A model generated the notes under the pieces. It searched no databases. It was not told where the DNA came from and was given only the letters and a program-made list of their open reading frames with translations. The position numbers and the translations under genes are program-made. From contig NZ_LFBV01000010.1 of NCBI RefSeq assembly GCF_001905345.1, forward strand, positions 723,238-787,237: DNA of 64,000 nucleotides, written 5' to 3'. This DNA is from Streptomyces uncialis. Lineage in GTDB: Bacteria > Actinomycetota > Actinomycetes > Streptomycetales > Streptomycetaceae. Of this stretch, positions 59,671 through 64,000 are shown piece by piece (the first letter of the stretch is position 1; each line of letters opens with the position of its first letter).

Positions 59671-61026
59671 TCAGCCCGCGGTACCGAAGGCGTCGTCCAT
59701 CTTCTTCGCCGCGTCCTTGGCGGCGGCGGCGACGTCCTTGCGGCCGCTGACGACCTCCTGGAACATCGTCGGCAGCACCAGCGAGGCGTCGATCTGGCCC
59801 CAGGCGGGCGAGGCGGGGACGAACTTGGCGCCCGAGGCGAGGGTGTCGATGAACGGCTTGATGAAGGGCTTGTTCTTCGCGGCATCCTCACGGACATCGG
59901 TGTAGGTGGGCAGGAAGCCCATCGCGTCGAAGAGTTCGCCCTGCGTCTTCTTGTCCGCGAGCTCCTTCATCAGCTCCACGGCCAGGGTGCGGCGCGGGGT
60001 GCTCTTGAGGACGCCGACGTTGTTGCCGCCCGCGAAGGCGGGGGCGATGTCGCCCTCCTTGACGCCCGGCAGCGGGACGACGGCGTAGTTGCCCTTGACC
60101 TTGCCCGCCTCGACGGCGGCGTGGCTGAAGTCGCCGCCTATCGCCATACCGGCCTTGCCGGACGCGAAGGCGGTGACGGTGTCGTTGCCGCCCATGCCCG
60201 CGCACTTGGAGGCCGGACAGTTGTCGTCGCCGAAGAGCGAGGTGTACGCCTTGATGCCCTTCTGGGCGGCGGCGCTGTCGATGGCCGAGCGGTACGTGCC
60301 GCCGGACTCGGTGGCGATGTTGCCGTCGTGGGACCAGAGGAAGGGCATCGCGCCGTAGGTGTAGGCGCCGCCGACCGCGAGACCGTACAGCTCGGGCTTC
60401 TCCGCGCGGATCTTCTTGGCGGTGCTGATGAGCTCGGCCTGGGTCTTCGGGACGTCGAGGCCGAGGTCCTTGAAGATGTCGGTGCGGTAGTAGAGCGCGC
60501 GCACACCGACGAAGTAGGGGGCGCCGTACACCTTGCCGTCGACGGTGACCGACTCACGGGCGGTGGGGTCGGTGTCCTTGGACTCGGTCCACTCGCCGAA
60601 CTCCTTCGTGATGTCGGCGAGTCCGCCGTCCTTCACATAGCCGGCGGTGTCGGTGTTGCCGTACTCGATGATGTCGGGGGCGCTCTTGGGGTCGTTGAAC
60701 GCGGCCTTGATCTTCTCGGCGCGGGTCTCCACCGGGATGTACTCGACCTTGACGTCGGCGCCGTCGTTGGCCTTCTTGAAGTCGGCCACCGCGCGGTCGA
60801 CGACCTCCTGCTTCGGCTTGTTGTTGACCTCCTGGAAGAGCCAGACCCGCAGCGTGCCGGTCTTCTCGTCCTTGTCGGAACCGCTGTCGGAGGTCTGCGG
60901 AGCGCAGGCCGTCGCCGTCAGACCGGCCACGAGCAGCGCGGCGACGGCCGCGCGGCGGGCGTGGGAGGTGGAGCTGCGGGGCGTGGTGGGCGTCGCCCGG
61001 TGCACGAACTTCAGTGAGACCTTCAT
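59671..61026 (-). CDS. Sugar-binding lipoprotein of the ABC importer
   Basis: A 451-residue extracellular binding protein of family 1. The signal peptide contains RRAAVAALLVAGLTATAC, with the Cys as the likely lipid attachment. The mature part has the usual TLRVWLFQEVNNKPKQEVVD and FGEWTESKDTD segments and a C-terminal AWGQIDASLVLPTMFQEVV. It should bind GlcNAc or chito-oligosaccharides, given the GH20 gene and dre sites (inference). The ATG at 61026 follows GGAGGA. It is the first gene of the operon. Confidence 0.93.
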   Translation of the reverse strand: MKVSLKFVHRATPTTPRSSTSHARRAAVAALLVAGLTATACAPQTSDSGSDKDEKTGTLRVWLFQEVNNKPKQEVVDRAVADFKKANDGADVKVEYIPVETRAEKIKAAFNDPKSAPDIIEYGNTDTAGYVKDGGLADITKEFGEWTESKDTDPTARESVTVDGKVYGAPYFVGVRALYYRTDIFKDLGLDVPKTQAELISTAKKIRAEKPELYGLAVGGAYTYGAMPFLWSHDGNIATESGGTYRSAIDSAAAQKGIKAYTSLFGDDNCPASKCAGMGGNDTVTAFASGKAGMAIGGDFSHAAVEAGKVKGNYAVVPLPGVKEGDIAPAFAGGNNVGVLKSTPRRTLAVELMKELADKKTQGELFDAMGFLPTYTDVREDAAKNKPFIKPFIDTLASGAKFVPASPAWGQIDASLVLPTMFQEVVSGRKDVAAAAKDAAKKMDDAFGTAG

Positions 61027-61045
61027 CGAGCGATCCTCCGAGTCA

Positions 61046-61064
61046 CGTTGCAATATGCGCAACG
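61046..61064 (-). promoter_or_regulatory. Palindrome in the leader of the sugar-binding gene
   Basis: CGTTGC-AATATGC-GCAACG, 20 bp before the start codon. The form resembles operators of LacI-family repressors. It is independent of the dre-like sites further upstream. Confidence 0.45.
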
Positions 61065-61119
61065 GGTGTTTCGCGGTGCACAACATGACGGAGGCTAAGG
61101 GGACATCAGGGGTCCGACA

Positions 61120-61135
61120 AGTGGTCTCAACCAGT
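61120..61135. promoter_or_regulatory. DasR-responsive element (dre), strong candidate
   Basis: AGTGGTCTCAACCAGT agrees with the dre consensus A(G/C)TGGTCTAGACCA(G/C)T at all but two central positions. It lies 94 bp upstream of the sugar-binding gene start. Confidence 0.75.
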
Positions 61136-61196
61136 CCGTGACCGAAGAAAGCATCCCGCGCAACGGCGAAGGTGATTTGCCGGGGTTTGTCGACCG

Positions 61197-61212
61197 ATAG
61201 GTCTGGACCACC
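61197..61212. promoter_or_regulatory. Second DasR-responsive element candidate
   Basis: ATAGGTCTGGACCACC matches the dre consensus at 12 of 16 positions, including the GGTCT and GACCA half-sites. It is 77 bp from the first site. Confidence 0.6.
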
Positions 61213-61255
61213 GCAGGTAAAGGGCGGACCACGCGGGTTTAGAACCGGACAGTGC

Positions 61256-61470
61256 GGGTTTCAGGACAGGCAGACGCGGGTCCGGGGCGGCGCGGGTCCG
61301 CGGCGAACGCAAGGTCCGGGGCGAACGCAAGGCCCAAGGCGGTGCGGTCCCGGCGGCGCAGGCCCCGGGACAGCGCGGGTTCACGGCGAACGCAACGCCC
61401 AGGGCGGCGCGGACCCAGGGCGAGCGCACGGGCTCAGGGCGGACGCAAGGACTAAGGACGAACGCAAGGG
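61256..61470. repeat. Degenerate tandem repeats upstream of the sugar-binding operon
   Basis: Units such as GGCGAACGCAAGG and GGACGCAAGGACTAAGG recur five or more times at irregular 20-30-bp spacing. With the promoter (61027-61215) and the DUF3039 terminator (61533-61587) they make up the 627-bp gap; no gene is seen in it. Confidence 0.65.
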
Positions 61471-61532
61471 CTCAGGTCCGGGACGGGGTTCCCCCGCGCC
61501 CGCGAAGGCGCGGTGCCGGGTTCCGGACAGAC

Positions 61533-61587
61533 CGACGGGCCCCGGGGGCGGCCACCCGTGCGCGGTGGTCGCCCCCGGGGCCCGTCG
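61533..61587 (-). terminator. Long terminator hairpin after the DUF3039 gene
   Basis: An 18-bp arm, CGACGGGCCCCGGGGGCG, is perfectly complemented, with a further CCACC/GGTGG after one mismatch and a 7-nt loop. Confidence 0.82.
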
Positions 61588-61653
61588 GCCCCACGCCCGC
61601 GGTCCCGCCCGGGGGACGGGGCGGAAACGCGCCCCCGCCAGGGGGCGCCGGGG

Positions 61654-61950
61654 CTACTTCTTGTCCTTGCCGTTCTTGTCGTTCTTGCCGCCGCCGATGC
61701 CCATGGACTCGTAGATCTCCTTGCACATCGGGCACACCGGGTACTTCTTCGGGTCGCGGCCCGGCACCCACACCTTGCCGCAGAGCGCGACGACGGGCGT
61801 GCCGTCGAGCGCGCTCGCCATGATCTTGTCCTTCTGGACGTAGTGGGCGAAGCGCTCGTGATCACCGTCACCGTGCGAAGTCCGCGGCGTCGGCTCGACG
61901 AGGGTTCCCGTACCAGTCCCGCGCTCGGGCTCGGGCTCAAGAGTGCTCAT
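61654..61950 (-). CDS. DUF3039 family protein, probable zinc-binding
   Basis: A 98-residue actinobacterial protein. The core HERFAHYVQKDKIMASALDG followed by VVALCGKVWVPGRDPKKYPV and CPMCKEIYESM has three Cys in a C-x(n)-CxxC layout plus an HxxxFAHY His, a likely zinc site. The C-terminus is Lys/Asn/Gly-rich. The ATG at 61950 is chosen from the family N-terminus. It is a single gene of unknown function, conserved beside YqgE and murA in Streptomyces. Confidence 0.85.
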   Translation of the reverse strand: MSTLEPEPERGTGTGTLVEPTPRTSHGDGDHERFAHYVQKDKIMASALDGTPVVALCGKVWVPGRDPKKYPVCPMCKEIYESMGIGGGKNDKNGKDKK

Positions 61951-62035
61951 AGCAGCCAAGGGTACTGAAGCGCGCGGCCTTCCGATCCCCCGCCCGCCGG
62001 TCACCGGCCGGGCGGTGGCCGACGGGCGGGCACCG

Positions 62036-62608
62036 TCAGTTCAGCGACGGATCGTCCGGGTATGTCGCCACCATCGCCAGCTCACCGCGCTGGCGGCGCA
62101 GCACCTCGCGCCACAGCCGCTCCGGGACCGGCGAGGAGACGTCCCCCGGTTCCGACTCGACCACGTACCAGGCGCCGTCGCCCAGTTCGGCCTCCAGCTG
62201 GCCCGGTCCCCAGCCCGCGTACCCGGCGAAGATCCGCAGCGAGCCCAGCGCCGCGGCCAGCAGCTCGGGCGGGGCCTCCAGATCGACCAGGCCGATCGCG
62301 CCGTGCACCCGCCGCCAGCCGAGCGGCGCCCGCTCCGCCGATGCGCCGCCGGGGATGACGGCGACACCGAGCGCGGAGTCGAGGGAGACGGGACCGCCCT
62401 GGAAGACGACGCCCGGCTCACCGGCCAGCTCGCCCCAGCCCTCCAGGATGTCGCCGACGCCCACGGGCGTGGGCCGGTTGAGGACCACGCCGAGCGAGCC
62501 CTCCTCGTCGTGGTCGAGGAGCAGCACCACCGCGCGGTCGAAGTTCGGGTCCGCCAGGGCGGGCGTGGCCACGAGCAACCGCCCTGTGAGCGAGGACACC
62601 TCGGTCAT
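62036..62608 (-). CDS. YqgE/AlgH family protein
   Basis: A 190-residue protein of UPF0301 (YqgE/AlgH). The N-terminal SLTGRLLVATPALADPNFDR and VVLLLDHDEEGSLGVVLNRP, the middle GGPVSLDSALGV, and IFAGYAGWGPGQLEAEL are the family signature. AlgH was first linked to alginate in Pseudomonas; the biochemical role is unknown. Start 62608 is preferred, with an in-frame ATG at 62617 as the alternative. It is divergent from murA across 323 bp. Confidence 0.93.
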   Translation of the reverse strand: MTEVSSLTGRLLVATPALADPNFDRAVVLLLDHDEEGSLGVVLNRPTPVGVGDILEGWGELAGEPGVVFQGGPVSLDSALGVAVIPGGASAERAPLGWRRVHGAIGLVDLEAPPELLAAALGSLRIFAGYAGWGPGQLEAELGDGAWYVVESEPGDVSSPVPERLWREVLRRQRGELAMVATYPDDPSLN

Positions 62609-62931
62609 GGATGACATGATCCCGCATCTTCCCCGTACACGGGGAGCCAACTCCCGTACCCGGGTGAACACGGGCCGGCGCGCACACCCCGTAGCCAGGT
62701 GGACGCCCCACGGGCGGCTGTCCCGTACCCGGCCGGAAGCGGCCCGGGGGGCGCCGCGGCGGCCGGGCGCGCGACCTCCGGAAGGTCACGGGGGGTGGCC
62801 GGTGGTGAGCGTTCCGTGTTGTGGCCAAGTCATGACGCCCTTGGACCCCCCATGGGCTTACAGAAGGGGGGTACACGGCCATTACGCTTGCTGCTCGGCC
62901 CCCTGCCCGTCTCACCCGGAACGCGAGATAC
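62609..62931. promoter_or_regulatory. Divergent yqgE-murA intergenic region with hairpin
   Basis: The 323-bp gap contains an ACCCCCC/GGGGGGT inverted repeat at 62845-62872 (14-nt loop), about 60 bp before the murA start, possibly a leader hairpin. Most of the region is very GC-rich; a slightly AT-richer patch at 62815-62900 is the probable murA promoter. No gene is seen. Confidence 0.45.
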
Positions 62932-64000
62932 ATGACCGTCACCGACGATGTCCTGCTTGTCCATGGCGGAACCCCGCTGGAGGGCGAGATCCGTGTCCGC
63001 GGCGCGAAGAACCTCGTGCCGAAGGCCATGGTCGCCGCGCTGCTCGGCAGCGGCCCCAGCAGACTGCGCAACGTTCCGGACATCCGTGATGTCAGGGTCG
63101 TCCGCGGTCTGCTCCAGCTCCACGGCGTGACGGTCCGCCCCGGTGAGGAACCGGGCGAACTTGTCCTCGACCCGACCCATGTGGAGAGCGCGAACGTCGC
63201 CGACATCGACGCCCACGCGGGTTCGTCGCGCATCCCCATCCTGTTCTGCGGCCCGCTGCTGCACCGGCTGGGCCACGCGTTCATCCCCGGTCTCGGCGGC
63301 TGCGACATCGGTGGCCGCCCCATCGACTTCCACTTCGACGTGCTGCGCCAGTTCGGCGCGCGGATCGAGAAGCGGGACGACGGCCAGTACCTGGAGGCCC
63401 CGCAGCGGCTGCGCGGCACCAAGATCCGGCTGCCGTACCCGTCCGTGGGCGCCACCGAGCAGGTGCTGCTGACGGCGGTGCTCGCCGAGGGCGTCACGGA
63501 GCTCTCGAACGCGGCCGTGGAGCCGGAGATCGAGGACCTGATCTGCGTGCTCCAGAAGATGGGCGCGATCATCGCCATGGACACGGACCGCACGATCCGT
63601 GTCACCGGTGTGGACGAGCTCGGCGGATACAACCACGCGGCCCTCTCGGACCGGCTGGAGGCCGCCTCCTGGGCGTCCGCCGCGCTGGCCACGGAGGGGA
63701 ACGTCTATGTCAAGGGCGCGCAGCAGCGGTCCATGATGACGTTCCTGAACACCTACCGGAAGGTGGGCGGTGCCTTCGAGATCGATGACGAGGGCATCCG
63801 GTTCTGGCACCCGGGCGGCACGCTCGACGCCATCGCGCTGGAGACCGATGTGCACCCCGGTTTCCAGACGGACTGGCAGCAGCCGCTGGTGGTCGCGCTG
63901 ACCCAGGCGACGGGTCTGTCGATCATCCACGAGACGGTGTACGAGTCGCGGCTCGGTTTCACCTCGGCGCTCAACCAGATGGGTGCGCACATCCAGCTGT
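62932..64000 (+). CDS. murA: UDP-N-acetylglucosamine 1-carboxyvinyltransferase, 5' part
   Basis: The first 356 residues of MurA, which transfers enolpyruvate to UDP-GlcNAc in the first committed step of peptidoglycan synthesis; the gene runs off the right edge. Lys26-Asn27 (RGAKNLVPKAM) bind UDP-GlcNAc. The active-site loop GLGGCDIGGRPIDFH carries Cys124 at the fosfomycin-sensitive position, where mycobacteria have Asp. The ATG at 62932 gives MTVTDDVLLVHGGTPLEGEI. A typical length is about 450 residues, so roughly 90 are missing. Confidence 0.96.
   Translation, partial: MTVTDDVLLVHGGTPLEGEIRVRGAKNLVPKAMVAALLGSGPSRLRNVPDIRDVRVVRGLLQLHGVTVRPGEEPGELVLDPTHVESANVADIDAHAGSSRIPILFCGPLLHRLGHAFIPGLGGCDIGGRPIDFHFDVLRQFGARIEKRDDGQYLEAPQRLRGTKIRLPYPSVGATEQVLLTAVLAEGVTELSNAAVEPEIEDLICVLQKMGAIIAMDTDRTIRVTGVDELGGYNHAALSDRLEAASWASAALATEGNVYVKGAQQRSMMTFLNTYRKVGGAFEIDDEGIRFWHPGGTLDAIALETDVHPGFQTDWQQPLVVALTQATGLSIIHETVYESRLGFTSALNQMGAHIQL

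Overview
The window is high-GC actinobacterial chromosome, almost certainly Streptomyces. Supporting signs are the very high GC with strong third-position bias, GTG/TTG starts, GTGA/ATGA stop-start overlaps, a SsgA-like sporulation protein, DasR-type operators, DUF2017/DUF3039/DUF3618 proteins and RDD proteins with long Pro/Gly tails. From memory, the gene order (PBP, groES-like, bcp, rdgB, rph, PTS-GlcNAc, cysM-cysO, clpS, pncB-pncA, ssgG, hppD, an ABC-type GlcNAc/chito-oligosaccharide cluster, murA) matches the SCO2897-SCO2949 stretch of S. coelicolor. It is mostly conserved core chromosome; no prophage, transposase or integrase was seen.

Layout. 1-7.7 kb: end of a penicillin-binding protein, a guanidine exporter behind a guanidine-III riboswitch, a GroES-like protein, peroxiredoxin, tRNA-Leu, RdgB, RNase PH and divergent PTS EIIB/EIIC genes. 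7.7-14.4 kb: an MBL hydrolase, a protein-thiocarboxylate cysteine module (JAMM protease, Cys-containing leader peptide, CysO, CysM), an amino-acid permease and ClpS-DUF2017. 14.6-22.5 kb: NAD salvage (pncB, pncA), a Fic protein, a hydrolase and a secreted M6 protease. 22.7-31.5 kb: two RDD proteins, SsgG, a GlcD-like oxidase, a TPR protein, and HPPD divergent from an AsnC/Lrp regulator. 31.5-43.4 kb: an OpuC-type betaine ABC operon, a wHTH regulator behind four phased repeats, a Lon-like protease, an IclR regulator, an SF2 helicase, a Doc toxin-antitoxin pair and an MFS exporter. 43.6-49.8 kb: acetyltransferase, TIGR04222-like protein, lipase-like hydrolase, tRNA-Cys, a cupin/AraC pair and a SUKH-4 protein. 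50-55.4 kb: a three-subunit molybdenum hydroxylase whose 2Fe-2S subunit has a ~520-residue His/Pro-rich extension. 55.8-61.2 kb: a GH20 hexosaminidase with a sugar ABC transporter preceded by two dre-like DasR sites. 61.6-64 kb: DUF3039, YqgE/AlgH and the start of murA, which runs off the window.

Functional themes. Aminosugar metabolism appears three times: the GlcNAc PTS, the GH20/ABC cluster, and MurA, which consumes UDP-GlcNAc. The cysteine module, NAD salvage and guanidine export are each compact and carry visible cis-regulation.

The least explained material is non-coding. Three intergenic clusters (about 0.87-1.32, 8.65-9.35 and 29.34-29.69 kb) carry a 20-bp core in arrays of 64-74 bp period, capped by a second motif. 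Two of these clusters also share a ~240-bp element. Several other intergenic regions, and one coding linker, contain short tandem repeats.
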